64,000 bases of DNA from positions 124,001 to 188,000 of the forward strand of contig DASRFG010000023.1 in assembly GCA_035651655.1 (NCBI GenBank), written 5' to 3'. This DNA comes from Terriglobales bacterium (GTDB taxonomy: Bacteria; Acidobacteriota; Terriglobia; Terriglobales; Acidobacteriaceae). Below, in pieces: positions 18,197-27,280 of this stretch. Made by a program: the position numbers and the translations under genes. The number at the start of each line of letters is the position of its first letter. Positions within the stretch are counted from its first letter, which is position 1. The notes below the pieces were generated by a model. The model was not told the DNA's origin. It was given only the letters and a program-made list of their open reading frames with translations, and searched no databases.

Positions 18197-19018
18197 ATGG
18201 AGATTTCACTCTCGGGCCAGGCAGTTGTTATCACCGGTGCGTCCATGGGGATTGGTGAGGCGCTGGCCAAGATTTTTGCTGAGCACCGGGCGCGCATCGT
18301 ACTGTCTTCGCGCGACATGGCACGCGCGGAGGCAGCCCGGCAGCGAATCGGATACACCGAACAGACCATCGCGCTGGCCTGCGATGTTCGGAATCGGGAA
18401 GAGATTGATCGCCTGGTCGGGCTCACCATCCATCACTTCGGGCGCATTGATGTGTGGATCAACAACGCCGGGCACGGACTGGCCGACTCTGTGGCTGAGA
18501 TGGACATGGCTGCATGTCGGGATATGTTCGATACGAATTTTTTTGGAACTGTTCAGGCAATGCAGGCTGTGATTCCCATAATGAAACGCCAGGGTTCGGG
18601 CGCCATAATTAATATTTCCAGCGTGGCCGGACATATCCCATTGCCGTACTCTGCCGCCTACAGCGCTACCAAATTTGCTATGAACGCGATCGGCAAGGCG
18701 GCGCGGGCAGAATTAGCTAAAACCGGCGTTCATGTGATGACAGTCTGCCCTGGATATGTGCGCACTAACTTCTCCGTAAATCGTGTCCAGGGTGTAGACC
18801 GCAAAGAACTCCGGCCGCCTTCCCAAACTGGTATCCGTCCGGAACGGGTGGCGCGAGCAGTGTTAAACGGATACGTGAAGCGTAAACGCGAAGTGGTTGT
18901 GCCCTGGCGGGATAAGATTTTCATAAAGCTCTACCAGTTGCTTCCCGGCCTGGTGGAGGGCTCAATGGCGCGGATGGTGCGGCCTGCCGCGGAAGAGAGC
19001 AGTGCTGCCTCCAAGTGA
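18197..19018 (+). CDS. short-chain dehydrogenase/reductase with C-terminal extension
   Basis: An SDR of about 273 residues from ATG 18197 (MEISLSGQAV); the frame is open 10 codons further upstream. It has VITGASMGIGEA for the cofactor, NNAGHG, NISSVAGH and YSAAYSATKFA with the catalytic Tyr and Lys. The extended C-terminus (RDKIFIKLYQLLPGLVEGSM) is hydrophobic and resembles the membrane-associating tail of DltE/retinol-dehydrogenase-like SDRs. Arg in SSRDMARAE suggests NADP(H). The substrate is unknown. Confidence 0.88.
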   Translation: MEISLSGQAVVITGASMGIGEALAKIFAEHRARIVLSSRDMARAEAARQRIGYTEQTIALACDVRNREEIDRLVGLTIHHFGRIDVWINNAGHGLADSVAEMDMAACRDMFDTNFFGTVQAMQAVIPIMKRQGSGAIINISSVAGHIPLPYSAAYSATKFAMNAIGKAARAELAKTGVHVMTVCPGYVRTNFSVNRVQGVDRKELRPPSQTGIRPERVARAVLNGYVKRKREVVVPWRDKIFIKLYQLLPGLVEGSMARMVRPAAEESSAASK

Positions 19019-19028
19019 CTTCCCCAGA

Positions 19029-19298
19029 TCAAATTTTTGTGCCGATGGGACTCTGACCGTCGTCCGCCTTCTTGACTGCCGCTTCAGCCGCCTGAAAACC
19101 AATTTTCGTGTGGTTGCCGTCGCAAAAAGGTTTCGTTACCGATCCGCCGCAACGGCACAACGAGAACGCCAGCTTGCCGTCTTTCAACTTGGTGCTGAGG
19201 TCGTACGCATTCCCATCGGCATCCACTAGTTCAATGGAACCAAGTGGCGCCTCTACGCGGTACGGGCCATTTTTACGGACAACGATTTTTACCTCTGG
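19029..19298 (-). CDS. CDGSH iron-sulfur domain protein
   Basis: An 89-residue protein started at ATG 19296-19298, which has GGAGGG four bases upstream; 22 earlier in-frame codons are discarded for that reason. The motif CRCGGSVTKPFCDGNH is the CDGSH signature (C-x-C-x2-S-x3-P-x-C-D-G-x-H), which binds a 2Fe-2S cluster with three Cys and one His. An N-terminal β-strand region (KIVVRKNGPYRV) is common in bacterial members. It probably acts as a soluble redox or cluster-transfer protein. It follows the debranching enzyme gene on the same strand's downstream side. Confidence 0.92.
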   Translation of the reverse strand, partial: PEVKIVVRKNGPYRVEAPLGSIELVDADGNAYDLSTKLKDGKLAFSLCRCGGSVTKPFCDGNHTKIGFQAAEAAVKKADDGQSPIGTKI

Positions 19299-19364
19299 CA
19301 TTTTCCCTCCGGGATGATAACGGAGATAGTGTAGTTGAATCGGTAGCCAGCGCAAACTCCGCAA

Positions 19365-21578
19365 CTACTTTTTGAAGGCAACGTTCACCAACAGCTTCTC
19401 ACCGGTGATCCCCACAACGTTGCAGAAAGTGCGGTCGTGACTGCGAGTAAAGTCCAAGCTGACCCTGCTCTTTCCCACACGCAGGTGACGAATGTGGAGC
19501 TGGCCGAGCCACTCCGGAAGCTCGGGGTTGATGATGTTCAATTCCCTTCGCTGAGCACTGGGCCGAATGCCCAGAACAGAACTTAAAATCAGAAACATTG
19601 CCCCCGACGCCCACGCCTGCGGCGAACAGGAAACCGGGTAATGGACAGGCTGGTCATTTTCCCCGCGCTGCACACCGCAAAAGAGTTCGGGCAGACGATA
19701 GTCCCGGAAATATAAGGCAGCCTCGAACAATGACGTCAAAGCACGGAGCGCAGGCCCGCGATATTCATTGAGTGCCATGCCATGGGCAATTAGAGAATTG
19801 TCGTGCGGCCAGACCGATCCGCGATGATAGCTGAGGGGATTAAAGACGCGCTCCGCGCGGGACAAGGTCCGCCAGCCCCACCCGGTGAACATGTCGTCAC
19901 ACATCAGCCGCTCTACCACCACTCGCATCCGTTCGCGGGAGAGAGCGCGAGTAAAAAGCAGGTGGCCGACGTTGGAGGAGACCACGTCAACCTGCTTTTT
20001 TTGAGAATCCAGTGCCATCGCATAATAGTTCTGCCCAGACATCCAGAAGGCTTTATCCAATCGCTTGGACATCTCAGTCGCTTCGCGTTTCAGGCGGTCG
20101 GCCCGCGAGGTGTCCCCGAAACTGCGCAGCAAAGATGCCATGCGGTACTTCGCGTCATAAACATAGCCTTGGACTTCAACCAGTGCGATGGGCGGTTTGG
20201 CAATGGACCCGTCCGCTCGCATGTTAGCGTCCCAGGAATCTTTCCATCCCTGGTTGAACAAGCCTTTGGGTGAGCGACGCTGATACTCGATAAGACCGTC
20301 GCCATCGAGATCGCCGTAACGATCAATCCAGTCGAGAGCACGATAGGCTGCCGGGAGCAACTCACGCACCAGCTCGTCGTCAGCAGTCCAGTTGTAGGTT
20401 TCGCTTAATAGGATGAGAAACAGCGGGGTGGCATCCACCGAGCCGTAATACGGACCGAAAGGCATCTCGCCGGAACGGGTCAGCTCTCCGTTGCGAAACT
20501 CGTGCAAAATTTTGCCGGGTTCCTCGTCGCGCCAGTCGTTGTACTCTGTGCCCTGATAGCGTGCCAAGACCCGCAACGTATCGGTTGCAAGTTGAGGATT
20601 TAAGGAAAGTGCCTGATAGGAAGAAATGATCGAGTCGCGTCCGAAGATGGTGGCAAACCAGGGTATGCCGGCGGCTATGGTGCGCTGGTCGCGATCGGGA
20701 ACCTGCAGCGCGTGAAAATCCCCGATGGCCGTGTTGAGCATTGCATCGAACACGCCCTGGCTGCTTTCAAAGTGGGTTGAGTCGTTTCGCCACTCGGTGT
20801 ATTTCTGCCGCCGCAAACGGAGCTTGGCGGCGTGATCGTAGCCGGTGGCACGACTCTCTCGGCCCTCTACAAACGGAGTTACAGTCACTTCCAAACTGAA
20901 TTTCTTCAAGGGCGGGAGTTTCAGCTCCCAACGCGCGATGTGCTCGTCCAGGTCATCCGGGGCGGGACTCATCTCCACGACCGAATAACGAAGAATCCCG
21001 TCTCGCCCGCGATAATAAAACGACAACCGGTTTCCATGAATGATAGGTTGAAAGTACTGACCTTCGGCCTCGCGTGCCACACCTCGCACCTGGAAGACAT
21101 CCACAAAGTCAGCGTCGTAGGTCAGTTCAACCAGCAGATCAACCGAGGAAAGATTAAAGTTCTCAAACGTAAGGCGATCAAAAAAGACTTCGTTGGCTAA
21201 CAACTGCTCACGGCGAACGTGGATAGTGTTTTCCGGGAGGTCGAATGAATTGCGCAGAGTAATGTTGGCCGTGGTCAATTCGATTTGTGAGTTGTAATTG
21301 TTTTCTGTACCGGACGAGAGCATCAGCGCACGATGGCCGCCGATCCTTAACTCAAGGTGACTGAGGAAGCGCGTGTCATCATGAAAGAAGCCGACGTCGG
21401 GCGCGCCCGAGGGCGCAATATCACCGGCAACGGTAGTGGAAAGAAAAGTTTTCCCATCAATCAGGGTGAGGTTATTGACTTTCCGCGGCTCAAAACTTTG
21501 GAACGCACGCCGCCGTGCCAGGTGCGGAGATGGAATCTCGACCAGCGCATCCTCGGGAATGGAGAGCCGCGTGCTCAT
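19365..21578 (-). CDS. glycogen debranching enzyme-like glycosidase (GDE N-terminal domain plus (α/α)6 catalytic domain)
   Basis: A 737-residue protein. Residues about 38-240 form the N-terminal β-sandwich typical of bacterial amylo-α-1,6-glucosidase-like proteins (NLTLIDGKTFLSTTVAGD, FFHDDTRFLSHLEL). The rest is an (α/α)6 barrel with GIPWFATIFGRDSIIS, DLDGDGLIEYQ, NQGWKDSWD and HRGSVWPHDNSLI, where the acidic residues match the family's active site. There is no signal peptide, so it is cytoplasmic. It overlaps the upstream GT4 gene by ATGA. This pairing suggests it trims or rearranges a glucan or glycoside made by the neighbouring transferases, rather than storage glycogen alone. Confidence 0.9.
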   Translation of the reverse strand: MSTRLSIPEDALVEIPSPHLARRRAFQSFEPRKVNNLTLIDGKTFLSTTVAGDIAPSGAPDVGFFHDDTRFLSHLELRIGGHRALMLSSGTENNYNSQIELTTANITLRNSFDLPENTIHVRREQLLANEVFFDRLTFENFNLSSVDLLVELTYDADFVDVFQVRGVAREAEGQYFQPIIHGNRLSFYYRGRDGILRYSVVEMSPAPDDLDEHIARWELKLPPLKKFSLEVTVTPFVEGRESRATGYDHAAKLRLRRQKYTEWRNDSTHFESSQGVFDAMLNTAIGDFHALQVPDRDQRTIAAGIPWFATIFGRDSIISSYQALSLNPQLATDTLRVLARYQGTEYNDWRDEEPGKILHEFRNGELTRSGEMPFGPYYGSVDATPLFLILLSETYNWTADDELVRELLPAAYRALDWIDRYGDLDGDGLIEYQRRSPKGLFNQGWKDSWDANMRADGSIAKPPIALVEVQGYVYDAKYRMASLLRSFGDTSRADRLKREATEMSKRLDKAFWMSGQNYYAMALDSQKKQVDVVSSNVGHLLFTRALSRERMRVVVERLMCDDMFTGWGWRTLSRAERVFNPLSYHRGSVWPHDNSLIAHGMALNEYRGPALRALTSLFEAALYFRDYRLPELFCGVQRGENDQPVHYPVSCSPQAWASGAMFLILSSVLGIRPSAQRRELNIINPELPEWLGQLHIRHLRVGKSRVSLDFTRSHDRTFCNVVGITGEKLLVNVAFKK

Positions 21579-22657
21579 GCTATGGCGCGGTTTTTAACAG
21601 GTATTTCGGTGACCTCGGCGGCAGCGGGAGCTTTCGTCCCCGCAAGGATCTGATCATACAGCTTGGCGTATTGCGAGACCATGCGCTCCAGCGAAAACCG
21701 CTCGCTTACATATTGCCTGATAGTAGCCGGCGGGATGGTACCTTCGATATTCCTTGCCCGCTCTGTCATTTCCTGCACAGAATGGCAAATGTAGCCACTG
21801 ATTCCATCCAGGACTACTTCTTCCACCGCACCTCCGGGCAGCGCCAGAACCGGCGTTCCGCAGGCCATCGCTTCGAGCATCACTAAGCCAAATGGTTCAT
21901 CCCATTGGATCGGAAACAGCATCGCCAGGGAGTTCCCTAACAGTTCGTTCTTGGTCGCGATGTCGGCTGAGCCAATGAATTCAACCGATTTACCGTCAAT
22001 ATGCGGCTTTATCTCCTGCTCGAAATAGTCACGGAACAGGGGCTGGACCTCGCCCGCGATTTTCAACGGTATACCGGCCTGCTTTGCTGCCTGAATCGCC
22101 AAATGAGTTCCCTTGATGGGGGCGATGCGTCCGAGAAAGCTCAAATACGGTTGCTTCTTGCGACGCAGTTCATAGAGGGACATATCAATTCCGTGATGGA
22201 TGGTCTGCATGTGCGGCATCTTTTCCATTCGCCGCTGGAAATCACTGATGGTCACGAAATTCACTTCAGGGAAGTATTGATAGAACGCACTCAACCCTTC
22301 AAGGTGAGGATGGTGAATCGTGTAGACAAAACGGGGATCTACAAAACGGGAGCATGCCAGCCCCGGTACATTGTTGATGTGAATTAGGTCGCAGCTTTGC
22401 GCGGCGTCGCGCACTGCCCAGGAGGTATGGTTTACGTCTTTCAAATTGTCGTAAATCTCACCCTTAATCGGCCACTCCCCTTTGGGGTACAACGCCCGGA
22501 CCTCCACATCCAGAGTTGATTCGCCATTGGCATACACCACTACATCCATTCCTAATTCTTTGAGGCCGGCAGCTAATTCGGCGACGAACAATTCTGTTCC
22601 CCCATACACCTTTGGCGGAACACTGATGAACGGCGGCGCGATGATGGCTATTCTCAC
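21575..22657 (-). CDS. glycosyltransferase family 4 protein
   Basis: A 360-residue GT-B glycosyltransferase. The N-terminus MRIAIIAPPFISVPPKVYGG and GGTELFVAELAAGL match GT4 enzymes. The donor-site region contains FLGRIAPIKGTHLAIQA and DEPFGLVMLEAMACGTPVLA with the EPFG-x7-E pattern (here EPFGLVMLE). It is cytoplasmic, possibly membrane-associated. It is translationally coupled to the debranching-type enzyme by a 4-base overlap. The 168-base gap to the preceding gene could hold a separate promoter. Donor and acceptor are unknown. Confidence 0.93.
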   Translation of the reverse strand: MRIAIIAPPFISVPPKVYGGTELFVAELAAGLKELGMDVVVYANGESTLDVEVRALYPKGEWPIKGEIYDNLKDVNHTSWAVRDAAQSCDLIHINNVPGLACSRFVDPRFVYTIHHPHLEGLSAFYQYFPEVNFVTISDFQRRMEKMPHMQTIHHGIDMSLYELRRKKQPYLSFLGRIAPIKGTHLAIQAAKQAGIPLKIAGEVQPLFRDYFEQEIKPHIDGKSVEFIGSADIATKNELLGNSLAMLFPIQWDEPFGLVMLEAMACGTPVLALPGGAVEEVVLDGISGYICHSVQEMTERARNIEGTIPPATIRQYVSERFSLERMVSQYAKLYDQILAGTKAPAAAEVTEIPVKNRAIA

Positions 22658-22825
22658 TGGACACTCCTGTGTTGTTTAATTAACTTACGCTGCGGAAGAA
22701 GGCAAGGGAGAGCTTTCGCCCCTACTAGTAGAGATGCTTAGCAGAAGAAAGGAGTTTCCATGGGCAGCCAGGAATATCCTACTAGTTCACACCTTATAAT
22801 TCTGTAGCTCCTGAACAAGAGCAAC

Positions 22826-23941
22826 TCACGCAACCAACGCGTCTTCACGAACTCTGGCCTGAGCTACTGCGGGAGTGGCCTTCACCGCAGAAATAAACTG
22901 CTCAAACTGTTGCGCTCGTTTTTCTGAGGTGTGCTCGGCAAGCACGCGTTCTTGTCCAGCTCTACCGATCGCACGCAGTTCGTCTTCCGGCGCGGAAAGG
23001 AAGCGCACCACGTCCTCACCACCTGTGGGCAGAAGAATTTCTCTTCCTGGAGCGAAGAAGGTATCAAGTCCTGGCCAATTGTCGGAGACAATCGTGGCGC
23101 CGCAGGCGGCTGCTTCGAACAGGCGGACCGATGGTGAATAGCCCGCCTGCACCATGGCGCGCCGTGTGACGTTGAGGGTGAGCCGAGATGAACTATAGAA
23201 ACGCGGATGCCAGCGCGGATTCAAGTGATTAATTCTTCGCGCGTTTGATGGCCAGCGCAAGTTACGTGGATACTGTGGACCTGCAATAAGAAATCTCGAG
23301 TTTGGCGACCTGCGGGCCGGATCACAGAAAAACTGCTCGATTTTAGGCTGTCGGTCGGGGGCATATGTACCCATGTAGCTCATGTCGCACTCGTATCGCT
23401 TATGCACCGGCCATGAGTGATACTGTTGCGGATCCACGGAACAGTACAGCGGAACGGCTCGTGAAGCGCCGAACCTGTGCTGCAGTTCCCGCAACATAGG
23501 GCCGCCTGTAAAACTGAAGTAAAGATCAAGACCGGGTATCTGCTCTTTCAGCAAGTAATCGGTATGGCCGGAGGCGCGCAGCTGGTCGAGAGTTACGGGC
23601 GTGTCAATGTCATAGAAAGTCTTGACCGGCGCTGCTGAATCCAGCATCTCGTCAACGGCATTGATGCCCTCGGGAAAATACGACCCCACCATGGCAACGT
23701 CACAATCGCGCAGCTGCCCGCGGACTTCGGGGACGATACTGCCCCAATCGTCGAAAATTCGGACCGAGCAGAACTCTGGCTCCGGCAGGTCGCGGTTGGA
23801 GGCGTACCACTCCAGGTCTTTCTCGAAAAATACGACGCGGTGGCCGCGAGCGTGCAATGCCTTCGCCAGAGCGCGAAAGGTTGTGGCGTGACCATTCCCC
23901 CATGCCGAGGTTATTGATAAGCCGAAGATTACGATTTTCAT
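22826..23941 (-). CDS. CgeB-like glycosyltransferase (copy 3 in transcription order)
   Basis: A 371-residue GT-B fold protein resembling the CgeB/YkvP group. It starts MKIVIFGLSITSAWGNGHAT, has CDMSYMGTYAPDRQ at the start of the second domain, and ends with the donor-site pattern SVRLFEAAACGATIVSDNWPGL. The first of three neighbouring genes with this plan, they share the N-terminal FGxSxTS and the xxxFEAAxCG motifs, pointing to tandem duplication and divergence. It follows the next copy by 17 bases. In Bacillus, CgeB is linked to spore surface glycosylation; that role cannot be transferred here directly. Confidence 0.88.
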   Translation of the reverse strand: MKIVIFGLSITSAWGNGHATTFRALAKALHARGHRVVFFEKDLEWYASNRDLPEPEFCSVRIFDDWGSIVPEVRGQLRDCDVAMVGSYFPEGINAVDEMLDSAAPVKTFYDIDTPVTLDQLRASGHTDYLLKEQIPGLDLYFSFTGGPMLRELQHRFGASRAVPLYCSVDPQQYHSWPVHKRYECDMSYMGTYAPDRQPKIEQFFCDPARRSPNSRFLIAGPQYPRNLRWPSNARRINHLNPRWHPRFYSSSRLTLNVTRRAMVQAGYSPSVRLFEAAACGATIVSDNWPGLDTFFAPGREILLPTGGEDVVRFLSAPEDELRAIGRAGQERVLAEHTSEKRAQQFEQFISAVKATPAVAQARVREDALVA

Positions 23942-23958
23942 CTTCTTGCCTTCCCTGC

Positions 23959-25059
23959 TCAGGCCACCAGAGCTTGTGATTTATCTTCAGTTGTGGCGTA
24001 GTTCCTGGCCAAGAGCGAGTCCACCTCTCGCGCACGCAGCGAGTAGGTGTGATCGCGCAAGGCATGGGCGCGCATAGCTTTGCCTATGGCTTTCGCCTTT
24101 TTCTCATCCACACTGCGCAGCCAGTTGACGATCTCTGAGGCAGAGGCAGCGGGCAATATCTCGCACCCTGGCTCGAAAAACTGTTCGATTCCCGACCACG
24201 CGTCAGTGATAAGACATGCGCCGGCCCCGGCGGCCTCGAATACGCGGGTTGGGGGAGAGAATCCGACGTTGGCCATGGAATCTCGGTTGATGTTAAGCAC
24301 CATTCGGGCAGAGCAATTCACCCGGTTGTGATCGCCCGTGCCCACGTGGCCAATCCAGCGCACGTTCGAAGGCATGCGCTTTCCAGCCCAGCCTTCTCCG
24401 CCGAGCACGAATTGCATCTCCGGAGCCAGCTCGGCGGCCCGCAAAAAGAACTCTTCCATCCGCCGCTCGCGATCGGGCAGGCGATTGCCTACAAAAACCA
24501 GATCACAGCCCAAATCCGGATCGGGCGGCACAGGATGGTGGGTTTCAGGGTCGAGCGCGTTGTAGATGGGGTGACAGTTTCGCGCCCCGAATCTCAAATA
24601 GTGCTGCACGACCGGCTGTCCGCCGCCATAAGTAAAAATAAAGTCATACTGCGGTATGAGCTCTCGAAAGGGATCTTCGTGGTGAGTCTCGATTCGCGCC
24701 AATGTGGCGGGTGCATCCACGTCCCAAAAGACAACCCGGGTAGCGGCGGAGCGCAATCGAAGCACCTCGCGTTCCAGAAATTCGTCATCCGCACCGACCC
24801 CGCTGTGCTTGATTACCAGGTCGGAACCTGCGGCCTGAGCCAACATTCGGTCGAGGTCACCTGGCGTCTTGTAAATGATGACCTCGGCATAATTGATCTC
24901 GCCAGCATCGCGGTTCTTCTGGCGATCGTAGATATCCGGTTCAGCGAAAGTGATTTCGTGCCCGAGGGCGTTCAGGTTCTTGTAAATGCCGCGATAGTAC
25001 GTTGCGGCTCCGTTCCAGTAGCACGAAGTCAGGCTGGACCCGAAAACAAAGATCTTCAT
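23959..25059 (-). CDS. CgeB-like glycosyltransferase (copy 2)
   Basis: About 366 residues from ATG 25057-25059 (MKIFVFGSSLTS); this start overlaps the previous gene's stop as ATGA, which decides it over the GTG six codons upstream. It has the CgeB-like layout: an N-terminal Rossmann domain with YWNGAATYYRGIYKNL, then CDLVFVGNRLPDRERRMEEF, GEGWAGKRMPSNVRWIGHV and PTRVFEAAGAGACLITDAW in the donor site. It is closely similar in architecture to the genes on either side. It probably adds a different sugar in the same pathway. Confidence 0.88.
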   Translation of the reverse strand: MKIFVFGSSLTSCYWNGAATYYRGIYKNLNALGHEITFAEPDIYDRQKNRDAGEINYAEVIIYKTPGDLDRMLAQAAGSDLVIKHSGVGADDEFLEREVLRLRSAATRVVFWDVDAPATLARIETHHEDPFRELIPQYDFIFTYGGGQPVVQHYLRFGARNCHPIYNALDPETHHPVPPDPDLGCDLVFVGNRLPDRERRMEEFFLRAAELAPEMQFVLGGEGWAGKRMPSNVRWIGHVGTGDHNRVNCSARMVLNINRDSMANVGFSPPTRVFEAAGAGACLITDAWSGIEQFFEPGCEILPAASASEIVNWLRSVDEKKAKAIGKAMRAHALRDHTYSLRAREVDSLLARNYATTEDKSQALVA

Positions 25060-26174
25060 CGTCCGAGTTCCTCGCAAATATCCATCAGCTGGCTGGCGCG
25101 GTGTGCACAGGTGTGGCGCTGGCGAATTGTTTCCAAGCCATTCGCGGCTAGTTGCTGCCGCGCAGCATCGTCACGAAGCAGGCGGCCAAGCTCAGCCTGC
25201 ATTGCTTTCCCGTCGGTAGCGTAAATGTAGTCCTCACCCGGCCGGAAAAGGCGCTCGGTATCGGTCCATGGAGAGCACAGCAACGGGATACCGCACGCCA
25301 TGGCTTCGAACACACGAATGGTCGGGATACCACTCAGGCCGTTCGCATATTGGCGCCGGGGAACGTGCAACGTGATGCGACTCCGCCCGTAAACCTGCGG
25401 AGCGCACAGATTGGGGCAGTATCCACGAAATTCAATTCCGGCGGCTGCCAGCTTTGCACGCGCCTCCTGCGGATAACGGACGCCGTGGACCACAAACTTA
25501 CGGTCAGGCAGTGCCGCCGCCGGCCCGATCAGGAATTCCTGCAGTTCGCGGGTACGCTCTTCGTCACCCCAGTTCCCAATCCAGATTACATCCGCGTCTT
25601 TTTGGCCGACGATGGGTTGGAAATTGCTGATATCCGCGGCCTCGTGAAAGGTCCAGGTCCGCGCGACCCCGAATGCTTCGGAGTAGATGCGGCGTATGGC
25701 CTCGCCAAATGCCAGCACTCCATCGAAGAGGTGTATGCGAAAGCGAAGCATCTCTGCGGGGTTGCTGTAGGCGCGGTGGTGCGTGTCGTGCAGCAGGACG
25801 CGAAATCCAAGACGTTCCTTCATTGACAAAATCGTGTTAACCACTTCAGGTGGATTCCATTCATGTACCACGACAACATCCGAGCCTCGTAGCTCTTGGG
25901 TGGCAAATTCGCGGAAAGTTTCATTGTTCCGATAGAAGCGGATGTCGAGCTCGGGGAAAGTCTTCCAAAACTGTTGCAGCGCCGCGCCCGACTGCTCGCC
26001 TTCCTGCTGCATGAGATTTCCAACCGACCAGGAGCCGCTCTGTTCGTAGCAGCGCACGTTGTGCCCGGACCGCATCAACTGCCGCACCAGACCACGCAGA
26101 AAATGAGCGTTCCCATGGTTCCAGTCGGAAATCCAGGAGTGCGCAAAAAAACGCAATTCGAGGCGGGTACTCAC
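25056..26174 (-). CDS. CgeB-like glycosyltransferase (copy 1)
   Basis: A 372-residue GT-B protein of the same group, with LRFFAHSWISDWNHGNAHFL at the start and DVIWIGNWGDEERTRELQEF opening the second domain. The donor-site segment is TIRVFEAMACGIPLLCSPW. The motif GNAHF corresponds to GNGHA and NGAAT in the two following copies. It overlaps both neighbours by 4 bases, so the three copies and the upstream GT4 gene are translated as one chain. The N-terminus diverges most from the other two copies. Confidence 0.88.
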   Translation of the reverse strand: MSTRLELRFFAHSWISDWNHGNAHFLRGLVRQLMRSGHNVRCYEQSGSWSVGNLMQQEGEQSGAALQQFWKTFPELDIRFYRNNETFREFATQELRGSDVVVVHEWNPPEVVNTILSMKERLGFRVLLHDTHHRAYSNPAEMLRFRIHLFDGVLAFGEAIRRIYSEAFGVARTWTFHEAADISNFQPIVGQKDADVIWIGNWGDEERTRELQEFLIGPAAALPDRKFVVHGVRYPQEARAKLAAAGIEFRGYCPNLCAPQVYGRSRITLHVPRRQYANGLSGIPTIRVFEAMACGIPLLCSPWTDTERLFRPGEDYIYATDGKAMQAELGRLLRDDAARQQLAANGLETIRQRHTCAHRASQLMDICEELGR

Positions 26175-27280
26175 GCTGCGGCGACCTGCGCGCCTACGAG
26201 GTTTTCATACAGACCGAGATACTGATCCACCATGCGAGTTGCGGTATAGCGCTCGCGCGCTCTCTGATACGCCTTGCGTCCATACGATTTGCACAACTCA
26301 GGGTCGGAGGCGAGTTGGCGAATAGCCTGCGAAAGAGCATCGGCATCATTACTCTGGAAGAACAGAGCGGCGTCATCCCAAAGCTCTCTAAATGTGGGGA
26401 TGTCATTCGCGATAAGAGCACAGCCCGAAAGCGCAGCTTCCAGCGGTGCGAGTCCGAAAGGCTCGTAACGTGAGGTCGCAGCATAAATGGACGAACGGGC
26501 GTACAGCAATCGCAACTCTCTTTCGGATTGCTGCCCTTTGATCTCCAGACCCGGCCTGGCCCTTAGCCCGACATTGCCTCTGAATACTTCATCCGGATGC
26601 TCTTCCGAGCCGACAATACAGACTTGCGCCGGGTGCACGCGTTGGGTGAGTAATGCGGTATTTTTAGCGCTGTCCCACAGGCGACCGACCGACAGAAGGG
26701 AGGATGGTTTTTTGTCCATGTAGGACGCGAATAACTTTGGATCGCGGCCGTTGTAAATCACCATCGACCGCCGTGGCAGCGGGAAATTCTTGGCCAGTGA
26801 ATCCAACATCCAGCGTGATGGCGCTACAACCGCGGTGGCATCCTGCAACCCGCGGCTCACGGTAGCTCGATACCAGCGAACCCAGGCCGAATCCGGGGGA
26901 GGCGCTCCATCAACCGCGATCCACCAACTGAGAACATCACTGTGCGCGACGACCACTCGCGGGACTTCCACTTTCAAACTTCCATAGTAGTACTGGCCCA
27001 GGTGGAGCAGGTCAGGCTTGACCTCTTTGATTATGTCGGTCAGGTAGTCCGCAGAATCCTCGAGGTCGCGTTCCGCGTCGTGCATCCATTCCAAGCGGAA
27101 GCCGGTGGGGCGATAGTCGAGCGCCGGAAAAGCGCTCATCCAGGCGGATTGCTCCTCACTGGGTATTTGACCGAAGCTGACCAGAGTTACCTGGATGCCA
27201 CGACCCAACAGGCCCCTGACCAATTCGCGAGTGTAAGTCCAGACGCCGCCCAAAGTGTCGGCGGTGACTAAGACGCGCAT
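26171..27280 (-). CDS. glycosyltransferase family 4 protein
   Basis: A 369-residue GT4 enzyme starting MRVLVTADTLGGVWTYTREL, with LSVGRLWDSAKNTALL and SRYEPFGLAPLEAALSGCAL containing the EPFG-x4-E donor motif. The N-terminal GGVWTYTRELVRGL is typical of GT4 acceptor domains. It overlaps the radical SAM gene by 13 bases and the following CgeB-like gene by 4, so it belongs to the same translationally coupled chain. It is soluble or peripheral at the cytoplasmic membrane. Sugar specificity cannot be read. Confidence 0.93.
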   Translation of the reverse strand: MRVLVTADTLGGVWTYTRELVRGLLGRGIQVTLVSFGQIPSEEQSAWMSAFPALDYRPTGFRLEWMHDAERDLEDSADYLTDIIKEVKPDLLHLGQYYYGSLKVEVPRVVVAHSDVLSWWIAVDGAPPPDSAWVRWYRATVSRGLQDATAVVAPSRWMLDSLAKNFPLPRRSMVIYNGRDPKLFASYMDKKPSSLLSVGRLWDSAKNTALLTQRVHPAQVCIVGSEEHPDEVFRGNVGLRARPGLEIKGQQSERELRLLYARSSIYAATSRYEPFGLAPLEAALSGCALIANDIPTFRELWDDAALFFQSNDADALSQAIRQLASDPELCKSYGRKAYQRARERYTATRMVDQYLGLYENLVGAQVAAA

